Positions 51,664-63,900 are shown, counted from the stretch's first letter. The stretch is DNA of 64,000 nucleotides from Apium graveolens (GCF_009905375.1 NC_133652.1:123215205-123279204); one strand, 5' to 3'. Notes: generated from the letters alone by a model not told the origin. Made by a program: numbers and translations.

Positions 51664-54417
51664 TTATCTAGTATTGAAATTTGAAGTCTCAGAATTTGAC
51701 TTTTCCCTGATCACAATGCCTTTTTCCTTAGGCCTTGGAGGTTTCTTTGCATAAGAAGCTTTAGACTTAAGATTTGTCTTCTCAGCAGCAAATCTAGCTT
51801 CTTCCTCCTTGAGAGTTTCTAAATCCATTCCTGGATTTTGTTTTAGAAGTAATCTTCTAGCTATCTCCTCATCAAGTGTCTGGATTTTAGGATTTTTGTA
51901 ATAAACAGTAGTCTGCTTCACCTTTAGCTTTAGAGTTTGTAAAAACTTCTGAGAGTCTTTAGATCCTGACTGAATCAGAATATCAGAACTTGACATCAGA
52001 CTTTGTTTATCAGAACTTGACTTCAAACTTTTAGCATTCACAGCATCAGAACTTGACTTGTTCTGTGTAGAAGATTTTCCTTGACCTGTTCCTTGACCTC
52101 TACTCTTATCAGAGTTTCCCTGGTCATCACTTTTATCATCCTTTTTCTTCAGTATTTCAGTAAGTGAGCATTTGGACTTAACTACCTTCTCCCCATTTTT
52201 GACATCATCAGGAAGTAAGAGAGAAAAAAGAAGTTCAACTAAAGATTGGATTTCATCCAATTGAGCTTTCTGAGAAACTTGGTTAGCCAGGACCTCAGCA
52301 ATTTGGGCCTGTTGCTTCTCTTGAATCTTCTCAATGGCTTCAATTTTCTCAAGAGTAGGTCTGATATATCTATTCTTGTCAAGCTTAAGCTGTAGATCTA
52401 GCTTATCAGCATGTTCCTTTGGTGTATCAACCTTTTCATGAGTAGAAGTATGTAGACCTTGAAGATGTTTGGTAGATAGAGCAGTGATCTTGAGGTGTGT
52501 CTTTAAATCAGCATTTGTGAGCAACTCATCAGCTTTAGCAATATGTTCTGTCAGAATGTTAGAACTTGGAATGAAATCAGTGTCATTCCACTTCTTGGTC
52601 CACTCCACACCTCTGTGAGTATCCTCCCAAGGAATAGGTGCTTCCTTTTCAACAAATTTCTTCACCAATTCTTCCTTTCCTAGTATAGGAACTGGAGTCT
52701 CAGCAGAAACACTGTCTTCAGAACTTGAGGAAGACTCATTATGTTCTGATAGCACAACAGTGTGTGAAGCAACTGGAGATTCAGAAACAGCTTCATTTAA
52801 ATTCTGAACATCAGAATTTATCTCCAGAGCTGGTATGGTTGATGTCAATGGTATCTCAGCATTTAAAATTGGAAAATGAGTTGGAGATTGCTGAGCTTCT
52901 GTAGATGGAGCTTCCAGATAAAGAACATTTGGTATATTCAAATGAAGAATATCTATTTCAAAATTTTCAGTTTGTTCTTTAGCATCATCTAGAGCTTTAA
53001 TAGGTGAGACATGAGGGGTTACAACTGTATCAGTAGCAGTGTCTTTATCTTGAGCTGGAAGGGCTTCAATGATTATCGGTTCTTGTGAGATCAGAGATTC
53101 CTGATCCCCTTCCTCAGCTTCTACAGTATCTTCTGATGGAGCCCTATCCAAATACCTCCTAGCCTTCATTTTCTTCAATCTCCTTGCCAATGAAGGAGTT
53201 TCTTCAACAGTAACAGAACTTTCAGATTTCTTTCTTTTCAAAGTATCAGAACTTTGAGCCACTATTTCTGTCTGAGAAGTAACATTCTCAGCTTCAACTA
53301 TCACAGGTTCCGATGCATGAACCCGTGCTTCAACTGTTTCCTCTGCATCACTAACAGATTCATCTCTGAGAATCATCTTCCTTCTCTTTTGTGGAGGTTG
53401 AGGAACAGACTTTGTCCTCTTTGGTCGGGAAGATGAAGATCTGATAGTATGTGCTGATGATTCAGGTTGAGATGATTGATTTGATGGTTTGACAGATGTC
53501 CTGATGGTAGATTTTGGTTGTGGTTGAGAAGTTTGAGGTGTTTGGGTAGTGGTGGTAGGTGCTGATGGTTGAGGTTCAGATGGTTGGATATCAGGATATA
53601 ATGCAGTATATGTAACTGGATCATAGATTATTAAGGCTTGTTTGACAAATAAAGGTATTTGGAGGGGTCTCAACACAGCCTTCTTATTATCAGTAGATAA
53701 TAAGTCATTAAAAGCTCTTTTAGCTAGTTTAAATGATGGAAGTAATTCACTAGCTAATTGGGGCTTATCAGCACAACAAAAACTATAAATAAGCTGACAT
53801 AATCTAGCAAAATAAACAGTGTTCCTATCTTCTGTCATCATATCCCCAATAAAGCCTAAAACAGCACTTGCATAATCAAAATCAGTTTGATTAATGAGAG
53901 CATACCCGATTTGTTGACTGAGTATGGGGATTGCATCGAAATTAGAACATTTGTTGGTGAAGGTCTTTGTAATGCAGTCAAAGAAGAAACTCCATTCCCT
54001 CCATATGTAAGATCTCTTCAATTGACCCAGTTTTGCCAATGTCTTTTCATACCCCAGATTGGCCATCATATTTGGAAGAACTGGCTCCTCAACAGTTGTA
54101 TAAGCGCAGTTCTCAGGCAACTGCAATACTTGACGAACTGTAGCCAAAGTTACGACATGCTCGTCCTCTCTTGTTGTAAAGATAATACTTGGGGAACCTT
54201 GAGCACCACCATCATCACAGATTCCACTTCTCCAAAACTCCAGCACTTGGGTTCCAGAGATTGCTTCAGGTTGGGTCAAAGCATACCCAATATCAGAATT
54301 AGAAAGGAAGTCCTGAATAAAGTGAAGTTCCGATGGAGCTTCAGCCTTGCTAAGAATAGACGAGTAGTTGTTGGGAACACACTTAGCTCCATTGAAAATC
54401 AAGTCTTTTGGTGCCAT
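51664..54417 (-). CDS. Element D post-pol ORF, 917 aa, accessory protein of unknown function
   Basis: The minus-strand ATG at 54417 opens 917 codons (MAPKDLIFNGAKCVPNN), the longest open frame in the window. Residues 1-275 look globular, with FIQDFLSNSDIGYALTQPEA and LEFWRSGICDDGG, a pattern seen in the third ORF of SIRE/Maximus-type Copia elements. Residues 280-570 are S/T/P/Q/E-rich and disordered, with basic clusters RPKRTKS...KRRK (331-347) and ARRLKKMKARR (411-421) resembling nuclear localisation signals. Residues 665-735 form a likely coiled coil (KLDLQLKLDKNRY...IEKIQEKQQAQIAEVL). The tail is K/S-rich. There is no signal peptide and no credible membrane span, so an envelope role is not supported. 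A TATA-like box lies about 150 bp upstream of the ATG. Confidence 0.75.
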   Translation of the reverse strand: MAPKDLIFNGAKCVPNNYSSILSKAEAPSELHFIQDFLSNSDIGYALTQPEAISGTQVLEFWRSGICDDGGAQGSPSIIFTTREDEHVVTLATVRQVLQLPENCAYTTVEEPVLPNMMANLGYEKTLAKLGQLKRSYIWREWSFFFDCITKTFTNKCSNFDAIPILSQQIGYALINQTDFDYASAVLGFIGDMMTEDRNTVYFARLCQLIYSFCCADKPQLASELLPSFKLAKRAFNDLLSTDNKKAVLRPLQIPLFVKQALIIYDPVTYTALYPDIQPSEPQPSAPTTTTQTPQTSQPQPKSTIRTSVKPSNQSSQPESSAHTIRSSSSRPKRTKSVPQPPQKRRKMILRDESVSDAEETVEARVHASEPVIVEAENVTSQTEIVAQSSDTLKRKKSESSVTVEETPSLARRLKKMKARRYLDRAPSEDTVEAEEGDQESLISQEPIIIEALPAQDKDTATDTVVTPHVSPIKALDDAKEQTENFEIDILHLNIPNVLYLEAPSTEAQQSPTHFPILNAEIPLTSTIPALEINSDVQNLNEAVSESPVASHTVVLSEHNESSSSSEDSVSAETPVPILGKEELVKKFVEKEAPIPWEDTHRGVEWTKKWNDTDFIPSSNILTEHIAKADELLTNADLKTHLKITALSTKHLQGLHTSTHEKVDTPKEHADKLDLQLKLDKNRYIRPTLEKIEAIEKIQEKQQAQIAEVLANQVSQKAQLDEIQSLVELLFSLLLPDDVKNGEKVVKSKCSLTEILKKKDDKSDDQGNSDKSRGQGTGQGKSSTQNKSSSDAVNAKSLKSSSDKQSLMSSSDILIQSGSKDSQKFLQTLKLKVKQTTVYYKNPKIQTLDEEIARRLLLKQNPGMDLETLKEEEARFAAEKTNLKSKASYAKKPPRPKEKGIVIREKSNSETSNFNTR

Positions 54418-55933
54418 CTCTGTAGAAATTAAGTGAGAAAGATAATGTTTGCAAGGTGTTTGATAAAAGTCCTGAAAGAAAACGCTTAAGATAATATTAG
54501 AGAGAGAGAATAAAAGAGATTAAGAATAGAAAAGTAAGTAAAAGATTAGAAAATCTTTTAACTCCCATATATATACTTTCTCCACTCAACAGTTATATTT
54601 TTGAAGCATGGGATACACTTTACACCTGACAACGTGTGAACAGTCAGTTATGAACAGTCAGTTAACAGTTAAAGTAGGTGTTAATGGGCACGTAAAATAA
54701 GCAATAATTACCGTGCACATGCAGTTTTTCAGGACAAACACGTTTACCACTAACCCATAATGATTATGATTGTTTTTATCTTACCCAAATAAATTCTGAT
54801 TTAAATATGACTGTTTCATTTTTTACCACATATAAGTCAAGTAAAGAATAATGCCACGTAAGCATCAAGGATTCCATCAGGATTTAATATCAGAACTTAA
54901 TTATATCATATTTTAACAGTCATCAGAATATGGCTTTTGAACTCAAAAAGTAAATATCTTTTTCTGTGATTCTTCATACAAATACTGACATATTTCCTTC
55001 AGAGTTTAATCATCAGAACTTTCATCAGAACCTGTCCTCAGAATTTATGCAAATGACACCTAACTATTTGTCAAAAACAACTTAATCACCACAGTAATTT
55101 TTGTCATTCATATGGAGTGAAAGTGTGTGCATTCAGCAGAATATTATATAAAGATTAAAGTCTGATAAACTTCAGTACATCTTAGAAATAAGGCATAACT
55201 AAGAAAAGTGCTTAAAATCTGTCATCAATCATGAAATCTACTATAGAAAAAATTTATGCAAGAGTCCACCTCAACTGTTTATGCTCATTTTATGCATCTT
55301 TTGAAATTCCTTTTTACAGTGGCTTCTCAGTGTAAGTGAGTCACGACTACTTATCAGAATTTATGCTGTTGTCATAGTATTTCTCCAGTAATCAAAGAAT
55401 ATGAAAAGTCACCAAGAAAATTTATTTGCTTTTCTAATGCATATTACTTAATATCAGCAATGCACTTGGGTCTTCCCTTCCACATATTTACTCTAGATCT
55501 CAAAGGAGTACCTGACTTTTCTTTTCTATTCTTTTGATAAGTGAGGCTTATCAATATTTAGTTCATTCTTAAGATTTACTGACATCAGAATCTAACAGAC
55601 AAGAAGCAAGAATCTAGTTTATGACTTAGTAACAAGATACACAAATTAACTTGACTAAGCTCAAAATCAGAATTTGCTTGTGTTAATGAGTTTCCACATA
55701 AATAACTAATTCAAACATGAGATTTCTAGTAAGTTAAAGACTACTAGGTCAACATCTAGCACAGTTATCCTCATTGGATTGAATAGTCACAGAACATTCA
55801 AAACACTATCAGAGTTTAAAGATCCACATCAGATAACAATCAGTATTTAATGCATTCAATTAAAGAACAGATTTTATGAAGATAAGACAATATGTAAACA
55901 CTGATCATAAATTCTGATGCATGAGAATAAAAA
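54418..55933 (-). other. Spacer between pol and the post-pol ORF of element D
   Basis: About 1.5 kb without open frames, rich in TCAGAA-type words. On the minus strand GTATATATATGGG at 54564-54576 is a TATA-like sequence about 150 bp before the ATG at 54417, suggesting an internal promoter. No other motif is assigned. Confidence 0.55.
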
Positions 55934-58900
55934 CTAAGCAGACTTAGAGAAAGAACCTAAAACCATTCCAAGTTCATTTACCAGTCTTGTAAAAGTAGCT
56001 TCACATAGTGGTTTGGGGAAGATATCTGCTAGTTGTTGATCTGTTGGAACAAAATACAATTCCACTGTACCTTCCATCACATGTTCCCTTATAAAATGGT
56101 ACCTAATGCTGATGTGCTTTGTCATTGAGTGTTGAACTGGATTACCTTTCATAGCAATAGCACTTTGATTATCATAGTAAATAGGGATTTTAGAAAATTT
56201 TAACCCATAATCCAGTAACTGATTCTTCATCCAAAGAATCTGTGCACAACAGCTTCCCGCAGCAATATATTCTGCTTCTACAGTTGATGTGGAAATTGAC
56301 TTCTGTTTCTTGCTAAACCAAGAAACCAATCTGCCTCCAAGAAATTGGCAGCTTCCACTAGTGCTTTTTCTGTCTATTTTGCATCCTGCAAAATCTGCAT
56401 TTGAGTAACCTATTAGCTTAAAATCTGATTCTCTAGGATACCACAATCCCAGATCAGCTGTACCCTTAAGGTACTTGAAAATTCTCTTCATAACTATTAA
56501 ATGAGGTTCTCTTGGATCAACCTGAAACCTTGCACAAAGACAGGTAGCATACATGATATCAGGTCTACTTGTAGTTAAATAGAGTAAAGAACCAATCATA
56601 CCTCTGTAGTTAGTAATATCTACTGGTGAGCCAGTATCTTTATCTAACTTGGTTGCAGTGGCCATGGGAGTGGATGCAGTTGAACAATCTTGCATTCCAA
56701 ATTTCTTCAGTAAATTTCTGGTGTACTTGGATTGACAGATTAAAGTACCTTCTTCATTTTGCTTGACTTGAAGGCCCAGAAAATAGCTGAGTTCTCCCAT
56801 CATACTCAGTTGATATCTTGACTGCATTAGCTTTGCAAACCTCTCACAGAGTTTGGCATTAGTAGAACCAAATATGATATCATCAACATATATCTGTACC
56901 AAAAGTAAGTCATTTCCTTGGTTAAGGTAGAACAGTGTTTTATTAATTGTACCTCTGTGAAATCCACTTTCCAGAAGAAATTGAGCTAAAGTCTCATACC
57001 ATGCTCTAGGAGCTTGCTTAAGGCCATAAAGTGCTTTGTCAAGCCTGTAGATATGATTTGGAAATTTTGAATCTACAAAGCCTGGAGGTTCAACATAGAC
57101 CTCTTCTTCCAATTCTTCATTAGGAAAAACACTTTTAACATCCATTTGAAAGACTTTAAACTTTTTGTGAGCAGGATAAGCCAAAAAGATCCTTATGGCT
57201 TCTAATCTAGCAACTGGTGCAAATGTTTCATCATAATCAATACCCTCCTGTTGAGAGTAGCCTTTAGCAACCAGCCTTGCTTTATTCCTTGTAATTATGC
57301 CATCACTATCAGTTTTATTTCTGAACACTCATTTTGTGCCAACAACTGATCTGTTCTTTGGTCTTGGAACTAGGGTCCAGACTTTATTTCTTTCAAATTC
57401 ATTTAACTCTTCCTGCATTGCTTGCACCCAATCAGCATCTTGAAGAGCTTCTTCCACTTTCTTTGGTTCAGTCTGAGATAGAAAAGAATGATAGAGACAT
57501 TCATTTGATGTTGCAGTTCTAGTTCTGACACCTGCTTCAGGATCTCCAATAATTAAGTTAGGTGTATGTGATTTGGTCCACTTCCTTGCAGATTGAAGTT
57601 GACTTCTAGAACTGGATCCTCCCCCATGATCCATGATGTCTTCATCAGCATTTTTTGATGCTCCCCATGTAGTTATGGTCTCTTAGACTTCAGAGTTTGA
57701 CTTGGATCCTTCACGATTTGAAGTATCAGAGCTTCCAGAATTATCAGAATTTGGCTCATCAGAACTAGATGAATCAGAACTTAAAGAGCTGTTGACAGGT
57801 TCTGATGCTTCTTGAGAGTCTTGAGATGTGGTAGTATCTTTAGCTTGCTCCCCCTAGATAGGTGCATTTTCTTTTGGAGTTGTTACCACATATTCAATGA
57901 TATCAGTACTTACAGGATCAGAGTTTGTCATCAGAATTTACAGAATCAATATTTAAGTCTTTATTTTCAAATCTCAGCTGATCGTGACCATTGAAATCTT
58001 CAAGTCCAGTAATCTTCTTATCATCAAAAGATACATTGATAGATTCCATGACAACTCTTGTTCTTAAATTGTAGACTCTAAAGGCTTTTGTTGAAAGTGG
58101 ATATCCAACAAAAATTCCTTCATCAGCTTTTAGATCAAATTTTGACAGCTGTTCAGGATGAGTCTTAAGAACAAAACACTTACATCCAAATAAATGAAAG
58201 TATTTCAGATTTGGCTTCTTTTTCTTCACCATCTCATATGGTGTTTTTCCATGCTTTTTTATGAGTGTTACATTCTGTGTAAAACAAACAGTATGCACAG
58301 CTTGAGCCCAAAAGTAGGTTGGCAGCTTTGCTTCATCAAGCATAGTTCGTGCAGCTTCAATAAGAGTCCTGTTCTTTCTTTCTACAACTCCATTTTGTTG
58401 TGGAGTTCCAGGTGCAGAAAATTCCTATTTGATTCCATGCTCTTTGCAGAACTCTTCCATGATTGAATTCTTGAACTCAGTGCCATTATCACTTCTTATA
58501 ATTTTAACAGAATCTTTGACCAACTTATCCAGCTGTCTGACATGACTAGTTAGAGTAAATGTAGTTTCATTCTTCTTGTGCAAGAAGTACACCCAAGTGT
58601 ACCTTGTGAACTCATCCACTATAACCATAGCATATTTCTTGTTTACAATAGACATGACATTGACTGGACCAAATAGATCAACATGCAGTAGGTGATAAGG
58701 CTCAAGAATTAATGACTCAGTTTTGCTCTTGAAAGAAGATTTTCTTTGTTTTGTCTTTTGACATGAATCACAAAGGCCATCTGGAGCAAATACTGATTTT
58801 GGAAATCATCTCACAAGATCTTTCTTTACAAGCTCATTTATGTTGTTGAAATTTAAATGAGTGATTCTTTTGTGCCAATTCCAGCTTTCTTCTATTGATG

Positions 58901-59297
58901 CTCTACTCAACAGACAGATTGCAGAACCATCAGAACTTGTTAAAAGTATGGCTTCATAAATGTTACCATGTCTGTATCCTTTTAGAACCACTTTTCCTGT
59001 AGAATTGCTTACAACTTCACAGTGTTCTTCAAAGAAATCCACATGATAACCTCTGTCACAGATTTGACTCACACTCAGCAGATTGTGTTTAAGTCCTGAG
59101 ACAAGACATACTGTTTTAATAATGACATTCCCAAGATTAATACTGCCATATCCCAGACTTTTTCCCATGTTTCCATCTCCATAAGAAACTCCTGGGCCAG
59201 ATTTCTCCACAAAGTCTGAGAGCAGGGCTTTATTTCCAGTCAAATGTCCTGAACATCCACTATCCAGTACTAGGATATTTTTTCTGTTGCCCTGCAA
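55934..59297 (-). pseudogene. pol: Element D pol (protease, integrase, RT, RNase H)
   Basis: On the minus strand, protease VLDSGCSGHLTG (about 59270-59235) comes first, then the pre-integrase motif SWNWHKRITHLNFNNINELV. The integrase DDE core follows, with D in VIVDEFTRYTW, D in IRSDNGTEFKNS and E in NGVVERKNRTL. RT follows with [34 protein letters not shown] and [13 protein letters not shown]. RNase H has [19 protein letters not shown] and [20 protein letters not shown]. Stops break it, including one near 58806 (LVR then stop), TAG at 58422-58424 and TGA at 57329-57331 (a tryptophan codon changed). The RT-RNase H part alone is open for 464 codons (55934-57328). Confidence 0.9.
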
Positions 59298-59309
59298 TCA
59301 CAAAGACCA

Positions 59310-60950
59310 CTAATGGTTAGTTTTAAGGACACAGACTTGCTTGGATCCTTTGGCCTTTTTAAATTTATTAGCATTAGCAGCAGATTTAATATCAGAGTTT
59401 ATGCTAACATGCTGTTTATCAGAACTTATATCAGACTTTGCATCAGACTTTACACTAGAAGGAATTAAAGCAAGTTTCTTCAAATAAGGTTTTATTTGAT
59501 AATAATCATAGTATAAACTATGATATTCCTTACAAGTATAAATGGAATGCCATAAACTTCCATAATGAAAAAAAGGATTTTGTGGCTTAAACCTAACAGA
59601 CTGACTCTTAAATCCTGACTTAGGAGGTAAAGAGTTTATATTCTTATTCTTCTTACAAAAAGAAGCAAGATGGTTAGAGTTTCCACAATTATAACATTTC
59701 TTTCTAGGAGCATTAGGAACAGGCATATAATTATTGCTTTTATTCACACCTTCCTTTCCATTCCTATTTTTCCTAGCTGCCTTAACCATGTTGACATTCC
59801 ATATTTCTTTCAACTTATGCTTAAGCTGCTTCTTTGTCATTAAGCCTATGTTGACTTCAGCTGGTTTATCCTGTTCTAATTTATCAGAAGTTGACTTCTC
59901 CTTAACTTCTGTCATAGACTCTTTCATCTTTTCGATAATCAGACTTTACATTTTTAGCTACAAACTTAACAGGATTTACCTTTGGCTTAACAGTTTGTTT
60001 AACGACAATTGGCTCAATTTGTTTAGTTCCTTTTTCACTTTTATCATCTCCATAACCTAAGCCCTCTTTCCAGTTTCCACTACTTAATAAATTCTGAATT
60101 GTTCTGCCAGAGTTAGTCCAAGTCCAGATAATCTCTTTTTCTTATTCTAACTCAGTTTTGAGAGATTTATTCAATTTTAGCAATTCATCTCTAACATAAA
60201 AAGCATCATCTCTCTCTTTCTGAGTTTGATGGAACATAACTAACTCTTTTTCTAAATAATCATTCCTTTTCTTATAAGCAAGATTTTCAGAAGTTAATCT
60301 TTCACATGTTAAAGTTTGATCTCTGTAGCTAATAAACATGGTTTTAAGATATAATCTCAACTCAGTAACATCATCAGTATGAAAGGCATAAGTTGTTTGA
60401 GGTACCTTTAATTCAGCAATTTCAGGGCTGCCGTTAGCATTTGCCATTAAAGCATAATCCACCTCATCTTCAGAATCTGAAGAGTCTGTCCAGCTTTTCT
60501 TCTTTGTGACAAGTGCCTTGCCTTTGTCACTCTTTCCTTTCTTGTAGTCAGGAGATATGTGGCCCCTTTCACCATAATTATAGTATTTGACTTTTGAGTT
60601 GTCTCCTCTGCCAGACTTTGCACTTTTGCCTTCATACTTTCTGAAACCTTTCTTATCAGTACTTCCACCTTTCTTGAAAAACTTCTTTCCCCTTCTGAAT
60701 TTCCTGTAGGCTATCTTTGTGATACCCTTCACCATAAGAGCACACAATTTCATCATCTCTTCATCATCATCTATTTCAGATAAACTTTCAGTTTCTGAAT
60801 CATCATCAGAACTTGATGATTCTGAATCAAACTTTGTGATGAGAGCTTTTCCTTTGCCTTTCTTTGAGATAGCCACTTTGGGGAATTCCTCCTCAGCCTT
60901 AAGAGCAACTGTCCTTGACTTTCTCCCATGTCTCTTGCTTCTTTGATCCA
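59310..60950 (-). pseudogene. gag: Element D gag, 5'-truncated
   Basis: Two open stretches are seen: 60950-60142 and 59927-59310. The first holds acidic/serine-rich DSESSSSDDDSETESLSEID, a damaged zinc knuckle and a coiled coil (ENLAYKKRNDYLEKELVMF). The second has an intact zinc knuckle CYNCGNSNHLASFC. The first knuckle reads YYNYGERGHISPDY, all three cysteines changed to tyrosine. The apparent start codon at 60951 is created at the boundary with element E and is not the native start. Confidence 0.85.
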
Positions 60951-63900
60951 TGTAATAACCCCAATTTTTGGAAAATTTTGAAACCCTTATGAATAGTGTT
61001 TTTGCTGAATGAGAAAACTTTTTATGCCACGCTATGTAGGGGTTCTGTTATTGATCTTATGGGATATTATTAGTACTCTATGGAGTATATAAGTGTATGT
61101 AAAGATCGTCAGAATCCAATTCCGAACACTTTGGTTTTTCCCGGAAATCCACAATATACGGAGAGAATTGAGTATAAGGTAACAGGATAAAAAGGATTTA
61201 AATTAAAGGATTATAATAGAGGATCATAAAAAGGAATATAACATATTGAGAAAGGTTAAGGGAACCTAAGTAATAAGATCCCGGGTATGATCCTTCAAAC
61301 GATAAACGAGAACGAAAGTTAAGCGAACCGTACAACAGATCAGCGGTCATTAGGCAAATGATTAGGAAGCTAATCAAAGGGTTTAATGGGAGTGATGTCA
61401 TCCAACCAATAGAAAGGAGACAAGGAAGGGAGGATGACATCATAAGGGTGACATAAGCATGACATGGAAGAAGGGAGGTGTGGTTGATTAAGGACCACAC
61501 AAATTCAAGGGCAAGGTGGTAATTTGCTAAATCAAAAACAAAACCAAGCCAACCAACTAGCAAATCATTTCATCAAAAATCAAAAAAAAAATCAGCCAAG
61601 GCATTGTTCTTCATATTAGCTCTCGGCTTTTTGCCTTTTTCAAAGAAAAAAATTTCCAAAATCAAGATCCAAGCATCCTTAATTGGTAAGAAAATTCCCT
61701 AACCATCTTTATGCTTAGTTATGGCTATATCATGAGTTTAAGCCATTAATTCTTTCTCTAGCTTCTCCATTTAATCAATGAAGAAGACAATGAATAGTGT
61801 TTTCAAATTTTTAACTTGAACTTTTTCTTGTTTTTCTTAAAGATCCAAGCTTTCCTAAGGCTTCTCCAAGCTTCTTAAGGCTTCCTAGCTCAACCCACCA
61901 CTTCAAGGAAGGTATACCATTTTCAAACCCTAGGTTCATATATATTATAAGGTGATTTTGATGAGTAGGATGTTATTGTAGTTGTTGTTATGATTAGAGT
62001 TTGAGATTTGGAATGGTAGTGAAATGAAATGGTAATTTTGTGGTTTTGATTTAAAGAAACTTAAGAATGATTAAAGTAAAGTTTAAGCATAAGTATGAAT
62101 GGTTAAATTGAATTGGTTGGGGTTGTTATGATGTGATAAGGATGGGTGTTTGTTGTGTGTTGGATTTGAGGATGGTTTGTGTTGATTGTGGGTAGTTTAA
62201 AAAATGGGAAATCGCGTAAACATAGCCGTCGTAACGTCCGATTTTCTTTGGACTGTTTTTGTGCATAGCATTAGGACCCGAGAACCCCCTGCTAAATTGT
62301 GACCACTGCCATGTTTAGATAGCTCATGTTACGAGCTTCGTTTTGATATGTAGTTCGTTCGATTCCGATTTACGGTTTAGGAGAAGCGACCGTTTCAAGT
62401 AACGGCGTTTCGCGGACGAAACTTTTTCCCTCGCCTTACTTCGAAACATAGGTTAAAGACCGAAAAGGGTTAATTAATGCATGAAACATTTATGGTAAGT
62501 GTTTTAGGCAGTTGGTAAGTCACTCGCGAAGGAATCGCTTTAAAACTCGTAAAGGTTAAATTATTAAAAATGGTGGAGCCGAGGGTACCCGAGTGACTTA
62601 AGCGAATCAGTGAGCGCAAAACAAGCGTTAGAGTCTAAGTTAGTTAAAGTATAGATTTACAAGTGACTTTGGTTTAATTCCAACTTACTTGTTGTTTATA
62701 GGTTACCAGACTCGTCCCGAGCCATTCGTAACCCCCAGTCGCTCAGGCAAGTATTCTATCCGTTATACTGTTGTTGTGATGAATACACTTGTATATGCAT
62801 TATCTTGCGATAGATGCATGTTGGTTATTTAGCAAACTCTTGCGATATATTGTAGCATGTGATATGGTATATATGCATGCCTGTTTCATATTCTTGAAAT
62901 ATATATCTGTTGGTTCAGTTGATAATACCTATGCTAGAGGATAGCGGTATCTTGCATATACCCTTAGTATAGGGACCCAAAGGTGAAAATATTTTCTAAA
63001 ACCGGGAGTCGAGGATCCCGAGTAATCTTGTATATATGGATATGGATATATATATATATATTTATATATATATATATGGTTATAGTTTTCCAAACTATTA
63101 ATCGAATAAGGTTTATTCGATAACTTTAAACTTTATTTTATTATTGAATATTATTTGAATATTCATTTGAGGATGTATGACTCCTTTATTTTATTTAATG
63201 AATATTATTTATAATATTCATTCGAGGTGTTATAACTCAGCTTATTTTATTTATTGAATATTATTTGAATATTCATTTGAGGATGTATGACTCCTTTATT
63301 TTATTTAATGAATATTATTTATAATATTCATTCGAGGTATTATGACTCAGCTTATTTTATTTATTGAATAATATTTGAATATTCATTTGAGGATGTATGA
63401 CTCCTTTATTTTATTTAATGAATATTATTTATAATATTCATTCGAGGTATTTTGACTCAGCTTATTTTATTTATTGAATATTATTTGAATATTCATTTGA
63501 GGATCTACGACTCCGATTATTTGCTGAAATATATTCTTTATTTTATTAAAGAATAAGGTGTAAATAATCAAACTTATTTTCGATTATTCAAATAAAGATA
63601 ATACTTTCATATAAGTATATCTTTGGTTATTTAATACTCGTTTCAAGTATAAATTTTAATACTTCTACTTCAATTATTTTTTTATAAAGATTATTCTTTA
63701 TGGGAATATTATTTAATTAATAATATTCAGATATTTTCTAATATTCTGGGGACTGATTTACTTCATTAAATCAGCTTTACTCCAAACACTCTTTAAAGTG
63801 TTTTCGAGTCTTCAAAGTGATTTTTAAAAGTCAGAGCGGATCCCAAAACTCATTTTTATATTTAAGATCTTCCTTTTTAAGGGGATTTAAATACTCGCTC

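Larger units (their letters stand above)
49856..60950 (-). mobile_element. Element D: SIRE-like Copia retrotransposon with long post-pol ORF
   Basis: The 3' LTR (49856-50451) has termini TGTTAG and CTAACA and is preceded, on the minus strand, by polypurine tract TTGGGGAAGA. Going upstream on the minus strand come a 3'-terminal extra ORF (50590-54417), a 1.5-kb spacer, then RNase H, RT, integrase, protease and gag. The 5' end, including the 5' LTR, is missing because a new LTR (element E) starts inside gag at 60951. D sits in element A. Its extra ORF is nearly intact while gag-pol has many stops. Confidence 0.88.

Noticed and set aside
51664..54417. Viral envelope glycoprotein in element D
   Set aside because: No signal peptide, no cysteine-rich ectodomain and no membrane anchor are visible; the composition is disordered and basic/coiled-coil.
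60949..60951. Native gag start codon of element D at the 60951 boundary
   Set aside because: The ATG is formed by the first base of the inserted element E LTR joined to D sequence, so it is a chance start within a truncated gag.
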